A stretch of DNA of 64,000 bases, taken from IMG/VR virus record IMGVR_UViG_3300005732_000005, positions 62,001 to 126,000 of that record, one strand, 5' to 3'. Position 1 is the first letter of the stretch; each line of letters starts with the position of its first letter. The notes beneath the pieces are model-generated. The model was not told where the DNA came from. It searched no databases and saw only the letters and a program-made list of their open reading frames with translations. Origin of the DNA: a virus. The position numbers and the translations under genes are program-made. Below are positions 9,124-18,025 of the stretch, in pieces.

Positions 9124-11631
9124 ATGCCTAGACGCATAAATGATATACCTTTCCGCACAAGGGATCAGTTAAACAACACTTTCCAGATGATTACCACTAA
9201 TCCTGCGGATTTTACACAATTAAGTCGTGTAGCTGTGACAGATTTTCGTGGATCTGGTATATTTTACTCGTCACTTGAACCAACTATAAATCCCGAAGCA
9301 AATACAAACTTACCTAACTATATCCAGAATGATATATTTTTACGTGACTCTGCTGCGGGTCTACAACTGTACACATGGAACCATGTCGATGATTCTTGGA
9401 GCACCCCTAAGAAGTTAAACGGTATAAGGTTATTAGATTCTTCAGATTTCCCTTTAATACCTAACCTAGACTTACGTATCACCAACCTCATAAGTAATAT
9501 ACCTTTTGAAGCAGATTACTACCTAAACAATACACTTTCCCTTATTTTCGGTGGTTACGATGGAGCATTAGGTTTTAACTTCTCTGCTCAAGAGTTTAAT
9601 CGTTATAAAGCGATACGTAACGTTATCACTTTTACCTACCAAGGTACAGATGTTATTGGTTATGACGATCCCGCAGCTTACTGGACAGCTTTTATGGCCG
9701 ATACTGGTAAGACTGACCTTCAAAAAGCCACTTACAACTTCCCCACACACGGTGATACGGTACACATACTTCTAGAAGGTGATGAAGGTCACGGTGGTTG
9801 GTTATATACTTTTGACAATGGTATTACTGCTAACGATCCCTCTCAACAAGTTAATTATAATCTGAAATTTAATGCTGACCCTGCTGATTCCACAAGAAAA
9901 GTACATGCACGTCAGGAGAGGGTTTGGAGTGAGTTTGCAGAGCCTGTCCAGAACGATAAGAAATACCGTCAAGGGGATAGTCACTACGACACAGATAACG
10001 GTGTTCTGTGGTCAGGTTACAATGAAGGAATAGCACCAACAACTGACTTAACTGTATTGTTTGATAACTTTACTCACATGAAAGGTTCATCTCTTCTATC
10101 TGCTAAGGATGTTAATGGAGATTGGGAAGTTCCTGTTAAAGATGATGCTACCTATCAAGCAAATGATTATATCTTAACGAATACTAACAGTACACCAAGA
10201 ATACACGGCCCGTATGTAATGGGTGCTGCTAACGATCATGAAGCTTGGCCTTTGTATACTATTTTACGTGGCAGCATTGTTCATGACGTAACAGTAGGTA
10301 ATATTCCTACAGTCTTCACAGGTGATTACCCTACGATTGATGGTGTTATGGTTGCTTCGGGTGACACTATCCGAGAAATATATACACCTGATGTTAAAAT
10401 CTATGAGTACTATGATGGTGTTTTGATAGATTATAACTTAAAAGGTATGGCTTGGGGTGTGCTACGCAGACCAATACACCCAACAAGGGTATCCTACTCC
10501 TCAGAAACTTTACTTCCTGTTCGTAATGATAATATCTATTATGAAAATGAGATTGTAAGGAATGCCGTTGGGGACTTATTCCGTTATACAGAAGGTCAAG
10601 CTACTGACCAAGATGCCTTTACTCAGTTAGAGAATCTTAAAGCAAATGTAATATTTGTAGTAGAGGATGTTAATGGAGATTACGTACCTACTACCGTTAA
10701 CGACGGATCAATAGGTTTTATTGCTCAAGATAATGATACTCTAGAAGTGAGATGTACAGCTACTGGTAGTACCAAAGTTGTCCTTTATACTGCAAATGTA
10801 TCTGCTGATGGTACAACTATTACTTGGATAGATAGGCGTAGTAAGTTTGGTCAAAGAACTTTTGAAGATACAGGTTTTCTTGATCCTACCCCTAGTGTAG
10901 ATTTATATACTGAGGGAGACTATGTGGTCACAGCTTCAGGTAGAAGATACGAATACCATGAAACTAGTAATAATTTACAGTTTTCGGATTGGGTGCGTGG
11001 TAGTCATATTGAAGTAACCAATTCACTAGATAACAACTTCGCACCAAATATTGATAATGCCACTGGTCAGGTTTCAGGGTTCGGTAATATGATGGTTAAG
11101 ACAGGTGATGTTGCTGAGATTGTTATAACTGGGTCACCTACTGATAAAACCTTTAGGTATGAAGTTGTACAAGATTTCCCTATAGTACTAGGTCCCCGTA
11201 CAAATGTACACCCTACACGGTTATTCGACAGATCAAGTACAAACGCAAGACCTGTTGCTGATGACAGTCAATATACTAACGGGGACTTTGTAGATAATTC
11301 CGTGACTGGTATGAGATATGGTCCTTATGTAGAAAATGCCCCTGACGATGTAACAGCTTGGCCTGACTATCAACGTATTGGTGGTGAAGATTACAGTATC
11401 GACCTAGGGCATCAACCTAACAGACACTATCTTCAAAATGATCATGCTATTCACGATGGTAGTTTGTATAAAGCCCGTGTTGCTTTGAATGGTACAAGTT
11501 CTCCTATACCTTTTAACGAAGCAGATTGGGATTTAGTATTACAAGGTGTTCAGGATCTACGTGACAGTGACAACTCTAAACACACCATGAGTTTAGTAAA
11601 CGGGGTATTCACAGTAACACCTAAACCTTAA
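9124..11631 (+). CDS. Repeat-containing tail fibre protein, 835 aa
   Basis: A short module recurs about five times, starting near residues 274, 337, 465, 590 and 710. Its pattern is P-V-x-[ND]-D-x-x-Y-x-x-x-[DE], followed about 20 residues later by an aromatic segment. The clearest pair is HGPYVMGAANDHEAWPLY against YGPYVENAPDDVTAWPDY. Such repeated Tyr/Trp modules are typical of phage fibre shafts and glycan-binding tips. It starts 13 bp after the previous fibre gene and probably belongs to the same operon. No catalytic residues seen. Confidence 0.55.
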   Translation: MPRRINDIPFRTRDQLNNTFQMITTNPADFTQLSRVAVTDFRGSGIFYSSLEPTINPEANTNLPNYIQNDIFLRDSAAGLQLYTWNHVDDSWSTPKKLNGIRLLDSSDFPLIPNLDLRITNLISNIPFEADYYLNNTLSLIFGGYDGALGFNFSAQEFNRYKAIRNVITFTYQGTDVIGYDDPAAYWTAFMADTGKTDLQKATYNFPTHGDTVHILLEGDEGHGGWLYTFDNGITANDPSQQVNYNLKFNADPADSTRKVHARQERVWSEFAEPVQNDKKYRQGDSHYDTDNGVLWSGYNEGIAPTTDLTVLFDNFTHMKGSSLLSAKDVNGDWEVPVKDDATYQANDYILTNTNSTPRIHGPYVMGAANDHEAWPLYTILRGSIVHDVTVGNIPTVFTGDYPTIDGVMVASGDTIREIYTPDVKIYEYYDGVLIDYNLKGMAWGVLRRPIHPTRVSYSSETLLPVRNDNIYYENEIVRNAVGDLFRYTEGQATDQDAFTQLENLKANVIFVVEDVNGDYVPTTVNDGSIGFIAQDNDTLEVRCTATGSTKVVLYTANVSADGTTITWIDRRSKFGQRTFEDTGFLDPTPSVDLYTEGDYVVTASGRRYEYHETSNNLQFSDWVRGSHIEVTNSLDNNFAPNIDNATGQVSGFGNMMVKTGDVAEIVITGSPTDKTFRYEVVQDFPIVLGPRTNVHPTRLFDRSSTNARPVADDSQYTNGDFVDNSVTGMRYGPYVENAPDDVTAWPDYQRIGGEDYSIDLGHQPNRHYLQNDHAIHDGSLYKARVALNGTSSPIPFNEADWDLVLQGVQDLRDSDNSKHTMSLVNGVFTVTPKP

Positions 11632-11641
11632 TATGAGAGGC

Positions 11642-11675
11642 AGAGATGTCTCTTTATTTTTAAAAGAGAGATTAA
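11642..11675 (+). other. Hairpin ahead of the collar-type genes
   Basis: TCTCTTT and AAAGAGA pair (7 bp) across the loop ATTTTTA. The 3' arm contains the GAGAGA ribosome binding site of the ATG at 11679, so the hairpin could act as a weak terminator or lower translation of the next gene. Interpretation is inference. Confidence 0.35.
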
Positions 11676-11678
11676 TAT

Positions 11679-12338
11679 ATGTTAACTCAAGCTATGGAAC
11701 TTGAGCCTGTCGTTAAAGGTATGGTAGATATCTATACAGGCGATCCCAACAATTTACCTACTGGATGGTATGTTGCAGACGGAAGAACAGTTAATATAAA
11801 CGGTACTAATGAAGTTCTTGTAGATTTGACAGGAAATCGAGGTTTTCTTATGTTGGCGGGACAGATTGGTGACCCTGAACTCCTTACAGACATAATCCAG
11901 TCTACAGGTGCTCCTAGTGCAGTGGTAACCGCTGAAGGTGCTTCCGAACACACCCACGTTTTCACAACAACCCCTAGTGCAAACTTTAATACTAATAGTG
12001 ACGGTGAACATGGACACACCGTTAACTGGGAGGCTAAAGTTAATTTCTCCTCAGATGAGCAAACTGTTGACGTGGATAGCGGTAGTGATCCCGCAAGGTA
12101 TACTAATGCGGGTAATGCTGACGTTTGGGAGTACAGAAACAGGTTTTCAGGTCATGTCAGTGTCTCTACAGGAGGAGCTGGATGGGCTAATGATCACTCT
12201 CACCACAATCATACTATTAATGCAAGTTCTAGGCAATTTAGCACTAATACAGGACACGAGCATAATTTTGTAGGACAAGATAATATAACTCAACCTAGGC
12301 ATAAAGAGATTTACCTAGTTGTTTATATGGGAGGTTAA
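11679..12338 (+). CDS. Tail collar / short-fibre-like protein with His-x-His motifs (copy 1)
   Basis: 219 codons. The N-terminal segment VDIYTGDPNNLPTGWYVADG is a collar-type signature (G-D...P.GW...DG). The rest carries repeated HTH, HGH, HSHHNH and HEHN motifs. His-x-His pairs bind metal ions along the shaft of trimeric phage fibres such as T4 gp37, and recur in collar domains like T4 gp12. It is the first of three tandem paralogues (next starts 12342 and 12961), all 203-219 residues long. Role as a receptor-binding tip is inferred. Confidence 0.6.
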   Translation: MLTQAMELEPVVKGMVDIYTGDPNNLPTGWYVADGRTVNINGTNEVLVDLTGNRGFLMLAGQIGDPELLTDIIQSTGAPSAVVTAEGASEHTHVFTTTPSANFNTNSDGEHGHTVNWEAKVNFSSDEQTVDVDSGSDPARYTNAGNADVWEYRNRFSGHVSVSTGGAGWANDHSHHNHTINASSRQFSTNTGHEHNFVGQDNITQPRHKEIYLVVYMGG

Positions 12339-12341
12339 TAT

Positions 12342-12959
12342 ATGGCAACTAAAGAAATGCAGTACTCTAGTATGTGTGACAACACTATAGATATGTTCAT
12401 AGGTGATCCTGCGGATATACCTTTAGGGTGGGTAATATCGGATGGAGGGATACATAATGGTATTCAAACGGAAGATTTAAGAGGTATCTTTTTAAAAGGA
12501 GCACCTTCTACAGGAAGGGACCTAAACATACAAAACCATACAACTGCAGCACCATCTAATACTGTTACGGTGAATTCAACCAGTGAACATAGGCACAATA
12601 TACGGTTCAACACTACCACCCTGTCAGAAGGTACTCATGAGCACAGCTTCAGAAGTGTTAATGGATTAGCTTCTTTAAGGTGTAGAGGTTATAACAGGTC
12701 AGGTTTAGATACAAATGGTAACTGGTATGGTTACATACGTTCTCATGGTAATATTAACACTATGATTAGTCAAACTGTAGCTTTACAATATGACGGTACT
12801 ACGAATTCCTCCGAACACTCTCATGCCGTGCTTAAAGATACAAATACTTTTGCAACAGATGACACAGGGTCGGAGCACACGCATAATCTCACAGGTGGTG
12901 ATGGTCAAACTGAACCTAAACACATAAAAGTAATTTACATAACATTCGTGGGATTCTAG
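12342..12959 (+). CDS. Tail collar / short-fibre-like protein with His-x-His motifs (copy 2)
   Basis: 205 codons, starting 3 bp after copy 1, with GGGAGG upstream. The N-terminal IDMFIGDPADIPLGWVISDG aligns with copy 1. His pairs occur at EHRHN, THEHS, EHSHA and EHTHN. The protein ends TEPKHIKVIYITFVGF, matching TQPRHKEIYLVVYMGG of copy 1. The central variable region differs fully between copies, as expected for diversifying receptor-binding domains. Confidence 0.6.
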   Translation: MATKEMQYSSMCDNTIDMFIGDPADIPLGWVISDGGIHNGIQTEDLRGIFLKGAPSTGRDLNIQNHTTAAPSNTVTVNSTSEHRHNIRFNTTTLSEGTHEHSFRSVNGLASLRCRGYNRSGLDTNGNWYGYIRSHGNINTMISQTVALQYDGTTNSSEHSHAVLKDTNTFATDDTGSEHTHNLTGGDGQTEPKHIKVIYITFVGF

Positions 12960-12960
12960 T

Positions 12961-13572
12961 ATGACAATAAGACTAAAATATGCTGTATCAGGATCAGTTA
13001 AACTTTTTGTAGGTGATCCTTTAGACCTAGTAGATACTGGGTGGGAAGTAGTAGAAGACTTGACACTTGAAGGTCACTTTATAAAAGGTGCGGCAGTTAA
13101 TGAAAGTGGTAGCTTAACAACTAAATTTTCAGGTAATACTTCTGTTCAAGGGATAAGCTTAAGTGGGGGTGCTCATACGCACGATGATGCAAATGATTCT
13201 GGATGGATAGGTGATGTTGCAGGAGGGACTTGTACTTCCGACCTCCACAGTCATAGGGCAACTAATAGGACTACATTTTTTGAAGACGCAACGGCTTTCT
13301 TAGAGGGTTGCTCTTATGTAACTTCAAGTGGTTATACAAAAGGCGGGGGTAGTAATAACTCTAGGGCTTTAGGAATAAACCGAGGAACTGGTAATACAAA
13401 CGGAAACTATGTGACAACAGATGCATCAGGACACAACCACCCAGAGGGTGTAGCCAATTATCAACAATTTGATGGTGGTAGTGATCACAATCATGCTATA
13501 GAAGTAGATTCGTGGGATGCAGAAACAAGACCTAACTGTACTAAAGTTTACCTGATTCGATGGACTAGGTAG
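12961..13572 (+). CDS. Tail collar / short-fibre-like protein with His-x-His motifs (copy 3)
   Basis: 203 codons, starting 1 bp after copy 2. The N-terminal VKLFVGDPLDLVDTGWEVVED and C-terminal AETRPNCTKVYLIRW correspond to the ends of copies 1 and 2. His pairs: AHTHD, LHSHR, GHNHP and DHNHA. The DG after the GW motif is replaced by ED, so this copy is the most diverged. It is the last gene before a convergent terminator. Confidence 0.6.
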   Translation: MTIRLKYAVSGSVKLFVGDPLDLVDTGWEVVEDLTLEGHFIKGAAVNESGSLTTKFSGNTSVQGISLSGGAHTHDDANDSGWIGDVAGGTCTSDLHSHRATNRTTFFEDATAFLEGCSYVTSSGYTKGGGSNNSRALGINRGTGNTNGNYVTTDASGHNHPEGVANYQQFDGGSDHNHAIEVDSWDAETRPNCTKVYLIRWTR

Positions 13573-13598
13573 AGAAGCTTTAATAAGCTTCTCTTCTA
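13571..13598. terminator. Bidirectional terminator between convergent genes
   Basis: Perfect 10-bp stem AGAGAAGCTT/AAGCTTCTCT with loop TAAT. The stem overlaps the stop codons of both the + gene ending at 13572 and the - gene ending at 13580. Confidence 0.8.
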
Positions 13599-14302
13599 TT
13601 AGTAGTAACCCAACTTGTGACAATACTCTTATCAACAGAGCCTACCCGATTACCTCTGTGTTCACAATCTACCCAAGGACTGAATAAAACAAGTTGACCT
13701 GCTTTAGGTCTGACAGCTATCTTCTGCCCAGTGAATACAGTGTATCCTTCTTGATTCTTAGTTACAGGGAGTTCATTAAGTGTAAGCATCCAAGTAAGTA
13801 CCCTAAATCTGCTGCGCTGGTCATCCCCTGCGAAGGTTTCTGAGTGATTGGAAGGGTAACCCCCTCCTTTACCTTTAATGCCGTAAGGGTTGCTCTCCTG
13901 AGGTGCATAGTATTGAAACTGTCCATGTTGTATAGAGTAATAATCTGCCAACACTGTTTCAGGAGAAGGTAAGTTTTGATAACTGTTTAATCCAAAATCA
14001 CCTGCACTGTACAACATGTTAGGATTATCTTTATAGTAATCTACAATACATTCGGCTACCTTCCTCTCTATTTCTTCTGCGACAACTCTGAACTCGTGTC
14101 CAACAGGATATTGCTGAATAGGGTTCATATCTCTCGAATCTTTCACTTCCTTGTTTTTACCACTCCCTGTTACACCATCCCTGTCCTGTCCTTGATCTCT
14201 ATACTTTTTAAATAAAGTATTAGCCTTAAAAGCTAAATCTCCTGAAAGACAATTGTGGTATATACTAATCCCACCTCTTTGGGTTTTCTCTCCCTTGTAC
14301 AT
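13580..14302 (-). CDS. 2-oxoglutarate/Fe(II) dioxygenase (prolyl-4-hydroxylase-like)
   Basis: 240 codons from the ATG at 14302, with GGGAGG six bases upstream. The C-terminal half has the order expected for a P4H-type double-stranded beta-helix: FQYY, then HSE (an H-x-E variant of the usual HxD), RVLTWMLTLN, IAVRPKAGQLVLFSPW, a distal His in DCEH, and a basic residue in VDKSIVTSWV for 2-oxoglutarate binding. The family hydroxylates proteins or nucleic acids. The substrate is unknown here. The gene overlaps its upstream neighbour by TGATG, so the pair is co-translated. Sitting among fibre genes, it may modify a virion protein, but that is inference. Confidence 0.65.
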   Translation of the reverse strand: MYKGEKTQRGGISIYHNCLSGDLAFKANTLFKKYRDQGQDRDGVTGSGKNKEVKDSRDMNPIQQYPVGHEFRVVAEEIERKVAECIVDYYKDNPNMLYSAGDFGLNSYQNLPSPETVLADYYSIQHGQFQYYAPQESNPYGIKGKGGGYPSNHSETFAGDDQRSRFRVLTWMLTLNELPVTKNQEGYTVFTGQKIAVRPKAGQLVLFSPWVDCEHRGNRVGSVDKSIVTSWVTTNRREAY

Positions 14303-14925
14303 CACTCGCCTCCCTTTAAATTCTCTTTAAGGAAAATACGTAAACAATTATCATATGTATCGATTGACTCTAAGAACATCTCTTTCTTAGTTTGGAGTTC
14401 TAGGAGTTTCTTATCTGCATCTTCTTTAATGCGATCCATTTCACTTTCAACTTTGGCAAGAGAATAAACCTTCTGCCCACGCTTGTTGACCATATCCATG
14501 TAACAATCAAGGGAAGTTCCTTTTTCCGCAGAGGTTCTTTGTTTATCAGATTCTGTAGATAATTCTTCCACAGAAGATTCAGAGAACTGTTCGATAAAAG
14601 TATCTTCTTGTTCAAAAACATCTTCCACAGTTTTATCCTTTAACCCAAACCCCACTAACAAATCGTCGGGTGCAAGGGATAATTGGTGGAAACCTTTCGG
14701 TATATAGGTCATACCTGTTTTATCAAACCAACCTTCTTCATCGATATCCATTCCCTTTAAGAAAAGTAAACTTTTATCTTCTGAATTCTTAAGGCAAGGG
14801 ACTAAATCTTCCATAAGATTCTCACCTTCTGCAGTTACTAAGTTGAAAAGTTTAATTGGCTTGCCATCTTTTTCTTGTTGACAAATCCATTCATCATCGT
14901 TACCAAACTTACAAATCTTTATCAT
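14302..14925 (-). CDS. Hypothetical protein with C-terminal coiled coil
   Basis: 207 codons; GAGAGGAA ahead of the ATG. A mixed N-terminal domain (IPKGFHQLSLAPDDLLVGFG) is followed by an acidic Ser/Glu linker (about 120-140) and a long charged helix (VESEMDRIKEDADKKLLELQ) predicted as coiled coil. No family recognised. It is stop-start coupled with the 2OG oxygenase gene, so the two may work together. Confidence 0.6.
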   Translation of the reverse strand: MIKICKFGNDDEWICQQEKDGKPIKLFNLVTAEGENLMEDLVPCLKNSEDKSLLFLKGMDIDEEGWFDKTGMTYIPKGFHQLSLAPDDLLVGFGLKDKTVEDVFEQEDTFIEQFSESSVEELSTESDKQRTSAEKGTSLDCYMDMVNKRGQKVYSLAKVESEMDRIKEDADKKLLELQTKKEMFLESIDTYDNCLRIFLKENLKGGE

Positions 14926-14970
14926 ACAAATATTCCTCTCTTTTTAAATTAACCTAATTTCAGTATAACA

Positions 14971-14979
14971 TGTTATAAT
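14971..14979 (+). promoter_or_regulatory. Extended -10 promoter TGTTATAAT
   Basis: TG-T-TATAAT 31 bp before the ATG at 15010. It is divergent from the - strand gene starting at 14925. No clear -35. Confidence 0.7.
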
Positions 14980-15009
14980 AAGTAGTCAATAATAATAAAG
15001 GTTATAATT

Positions 15010-16335
15010 ATGGTTAATGAATTGGATGATTGGGGGTTTTACCCCTTAGATGCTCAAGGTAACCCTTACCAAGAAGTAGGTTTACAACATGGAGCTACTT
15101 TTGAAGGCAGAGTAAACTCCAGATTTACAACAGCATGGAACCGAATGAAGATTACGTCTGTTGCTACTCAAAGATCTATATTTGATAGATCTGTCAATGG
15201 AGACTTATCTAAAGGTATATACATCTTAGAATACGAACAACCTCCTACTAAGGATTATGTAAGATTTTTAGATGATTCCAAGGCAAGACAAATATATAAG
15301 AGTCAGCCAAGGGATTTAGTATCTTCTAACTGGTATCTAGATTTTCTAGTATTTGAAGTTCTTGAGTCCACACAACCTCAGGTTGATGTTTGGAGGGCAG
15401 CTAATCTGGACACCCTTTTCAGAACTAAGTTATATAAGGTTGCAGAAAGTACTACTTCTTTTGACAGTTTACAAGATTTTAAAAACTTACAATACCAGTA
15501 CCAAGGTTGGAAAGCAGATAATTACTTAATAGGTGTTTCTAGATACGATACTATGGATGTGGACGAATCTAGGATAAGGTACTTAGATATCACAGCCAAA
15601 AATGATGGTAGGTTTTTTAATACGTTCCACCAAAATGTACATCACAATAGTAAAAACGACTTTCCAAAAGGTATGTATGCAGTATACTCTCAGGCAGAAG
15701 GTTTAGATGTTAATGTACGGTACGATATATCTAGTTTTCAAATAAAGAGGGATTTAGACGGGATTTCGGGATCGGATACACTATTAAGTACCAACAGTAT
15801 AGAGAGAGGGGTAAGACCTAGCGGATATTGTCACTTGATAAGGAGGATTTCTAGTTTTACAAATTCGCCTGAGAGTAACCCTAAATTTCCTGAAATAAAA
15901 GTACCTTCTTATATGTTAGGTACGTATAGAGGTGCTAGAGTGTACACGTTCAAACTAGATAACTCTAATGTGAATAACAACTCGGTAACTTTCAGAAGTA
16001 ATATACATGGTAATGAACCTGTAAACACAAGTACACTTGTACTGGATACAAAAGACCCTAACACAGGCAGCCTACATGGAGGACTTGCGCGCGCGGTAGG
16101 TTTCTTGAAATGTGTTAAGGGTGGCGGTAAACTTAAAGTTTCTAGAAGTGACCCACAAGGGAATTATCTGAGCGTATACCAAGGTTTAACATCTTGTGGT
16201 TTTTATTCTACAGATAATCCTACAAAAATTATTATGCAGGATTCTGCAGACGGTACTGTATTTCTAGGTTTGAATTTAAAATTGGAAGGGACAGGTACTT
16301 TGGAAGGGACAGAGTGGGAAGTGGTTTATATATGA
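15010..16335 (+). CDS. Hypothetical virion-type protein, 441 aa
   Basis: Stand-alone transcription unit: own extended -10 promoter upstream, convergent terminator downstream. The protein is soluble, beta-rich, and contains many Asn, Ser, Tyr and Arg residues, with a Gly-rich C-terminal part (LHGGLARAVGFLKCVKGGGKL). Its composition resembles fibre or tailspike proteins of the neighbourhood. No domain recognised. Confidence 0.5.
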   Translation: MVNELDDWGFYPLDAQGNPYQEVGLQHGATFEGRVNSRFTTAWNRMKITSVATQRSIFDRSVNGDLSKGIYILEYEQPPTKDYVRFLDDSKARQIYKSQPRDLVSSNWYLDFLVFEVLESTQPQVDVWRAANLDTLFRTKLYKVAESTTSFDSLQDFKNLQYQYQGWKADNYLIGVSRYDTMDVDESRIRYLDITAKNDGRFFNTFHQNVHHNSKNDFPKGMYAVYSQAEGLDVNVRYDISSFQIKRDLDGISGSDTLLSTNSIERGVRPSGYCHLIRRISSFTNSPESNPKFPEIKVPSYMLGTYRGARVYTFKLDNSNVNNNSVTFRSNIHGNEPVNTSTLVLDTKDPNTGSLHGGLARAVGFLKCVKGGGKLKVSRSDPQGNYLSVYQGLTSCGFYSTDNPTKIIMQDSADGTVFLGLNLKLEGTGTLEGTEWEVVYI

Positions 16336-16338
16336 AAT

Positions 16339-16361
16339 AAAGGGAGCTAGATACTCCCTTT
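16339..16361. terminator. Bidirectional terminator
   Basis: AAAGGGAG/CTCCCTTT stem with loop CTAGATA, between the convergent stop codons at 16335 and 16373. Confidence 0.8.
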
Positions 16362-16372
16362 TATAGTTATCT

Positions 16373-17464
16373 TTAATTTCTTATTTCTAACTCAAAAAGT
16401 ATACATTGTTTCATATCAGGTAAATAGTTTGTTGAATCCGCATACAGTACTATTTGGATAGTGTTAGCTTGATAGTTACCAGAAGTTTTACCACAAGCCA
16501 CCCATGCTTCATCGAAGGTTAAACTGAAACCTGTAGTCCCTGTGACGTTTGGTAAAGGTCTCATATCTTCATTGTGTAGACCTATCTCCCATACAGGATT
16601 GGTAAGACCAGTTAAAAGTCCTGCACCTGAACTACCATTTAATGTCAATGCACCATTACCTTCAGTTAAGGAAACATCCCACACCTCGTTACCTGTCAAA
16701 GATCCTATGGAAACTCTACCACTACCAAAAGCTGTCAGGTTAGTTATCCCTGCACTGCCAGATGCATCTCCTAGTATAATATCTACAGTTTCATGAAATG
16801 TCTCGTTGCCTCCCTGAGAATGTATCGCAGTATACCCTGTAGCTACGTTCTGGGGGCTATCCGAGTCTAAGGCGGTAATTATAAACCTGAGACCTTCCTC
16901 TCTGTACCTATTAGTTACTGGGTATTTTATGCCTTTATTCCCCCACGCTTGTCTATACAACTCTAAAGTGGTCTTGGTGTCTGTGTGGTTCATTCTTACA
17001 GCACCATCGTAATCTGACAATTGCCTAGGTCGTTGATCATTGAAACCACTTAACATTTTCCATCTTATAGAAGCAGGTACTATCGGTGGGGTAAATCCTG
17101 CAGTACCAGCTACATCTCCTAAGGGGTCTATACCGTCATACACTAAACTGTCATTCCATCCCACAAACCCTTCATAACGTGCATTCCAAATATTACCATC
17201 TGAGTATACACCTCCTCCTGTATAACCTTGCCAGTGTCCGTCAGGGATGTTTATCCAACCATCTTTACCTGTAGGTATATAATCTGGGTCTGGGGGCGGG
17301 TACTCTTGACCAACATCAGGTAATCCTCCACTTCCACCGTCAACATTACCACCTTTACCGAAACCTGCACCTATAAGACCAGTCCCACTCCAACCATTAT
17401 GTCTAGCACCCATATTAATTTCTTGGATGATACCTGACCACCCATTATGTCTTGAATTAGGCAT
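16373..17464 (-). CDS. Hypothetical virion-type protein, 363 aa
   Basis: AGGAGA upstream of the ATG at 17464. The N-terminus repeats RHNGWSG twice within 28 residues, followed by a Gly/Pro-rich linker (GKGGNVDGGSGG, EYPPPDPDYIP). The C-terminal 230 residues are beta-rich with Gly/Ser/Thr repeats such as GDASGSAGITN and LNGSSGAGLLTG. This resembles a fibre with an N-terminal attachment peptide. It is probably in one operon with the gene at 17478. Confidence 0.5.
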   Translation of the reverse strand: MPNSRHNGWSGIIQEINMGARHNGWSGTGLIGAGFGKGGNVDGGSGGLPDVGQEYPPPDPDYIPTGKDGWINIPDGHWQGYTGGGVYSDGNIWNARYEGFVGWNDSLVYDGIDPLGDVAGTAGFTPPIVPASIRWKMLSGFNDQRPRQLSDYDGAVRMNHTDTKTTLELYRQAWGNKGIKYPVTNRYREEGLRFIITALDSDSPQNVATGYTAIHSQGGNETFHETVDIILGDASGSAGITNLTAFGSGRVSIGSLTGNEVWDVSLTEGNGALTLNGSSGAGLLTGLTNPVWEIGLHNEDMRPLPNVTGTTGFSLTFDEAWVACGKTSGNYQANTIQIVLYADSTNYLPDMKQCILFELEIRN

Positions 17465-17477
17465 AATATTCTCCTAA

Positions 17478-17858
17478 TTACTTATAAGTAGCTTCTCGGT
17501 TACCAGCTAGCGAATCTTGGTAGAAGTAGATTGAATATGTACCTGTGACACTTGTTGGAGTAACTGTTACTGAATGCACCCAGTTATTTTCGATAGTGAA
17601 TGATTGTAAATCTGCTGCTGAAAGTGTAACAGTTCGTGCTGCTCCCGCCGCATCTAGTAAGACTTCATCATTAGCTTTAGGATGATACTTCACATGAAAA
17701 GCTAATGTACCTAAATCATCTGTTGTGTTTGCGTATGCAAAAGATACTTGTGTAACAGGTGCTCTCCAATGACTAAGAACAATCTCTTGAGCACCATCTG
17801 CCTGAGTAAGTCCTTCTACTTCTGTTGTATACTTTTCCACTTCGCCTAAATTTGCCAT
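17478..17858 (-). CDS. Small putative virion protein, 126 aa
   Basis: AGGAAA ahead of the ATG. Soluble beta-rich domain with no Cys residue; the segments SHWRAPVTQVSFAYANTT and NWVHSVTVTPTSVTGTYSI suggest a single beta-sandwich. Not recognised. It has its own extended -10 promoter (17894-17902) and is divergent from a similar-sized gene at 18026; both may be surface or decoration proteins. Confidence 0.5.
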   Translation of the reverse strand: MANLGEVEKYTTEVEGLTQADGAQEIVLSHWRAPVTQVSFAYANTTDDLGTLAFHVKYHPKANDEVLLDAAGAARTVTLSAADLQSFTIENNWVHSVTVTPTSVTGTYSIYFYQDSLAGNREATYK

Positions 17859-17893
17859 AATTTTTATTTCCTATTGTTGTATAAACTATAGGT

Positions 17894-17902
17894 ATTATAA
17901 CA
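17894..17902 (-). promoter_or_regulatory. Extended -10 promoter TGTTATAAT (minus strand)
   Basis: Reverse complement of ATTATAACA, 36 bp upstream of the ATG at 17858. It forms a divergent pair with the + promoter at 17930. Confidence 0.65.
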
Positions 17903-17929
17903 TACCTGTTGATACTTAGGAAGCTTCTG

Positions 17930-17938
17930 TGGTATAAT
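17930..17938 (+). promoter_or_regulatory. Promoter TTGATA - 18 bp - TATAAT with extended -10
   Basis: TG-G-TATAAT, with TTGATA 18 bp upstream (17909-17914). The predicted leader before the ATG at 18026 is about 80 nt. Confidence 0.65.
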
Positions 17939-18025
17939 AGCTTACAGTAAGAGGGGAGGTGCTTGGTGGACACAACCTTTAGATATTTACACCACTGATT
18001 ATAATCATAAAATAGGAATAAAAAT

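Noticed and set aside
4205-11019. Several 60-95 codon - strand ORFs under the fibre genes
   Set aside because: They are complements of low-complexity beta-rich coding sequence, without ribosome binding sites or plausible protein composition.
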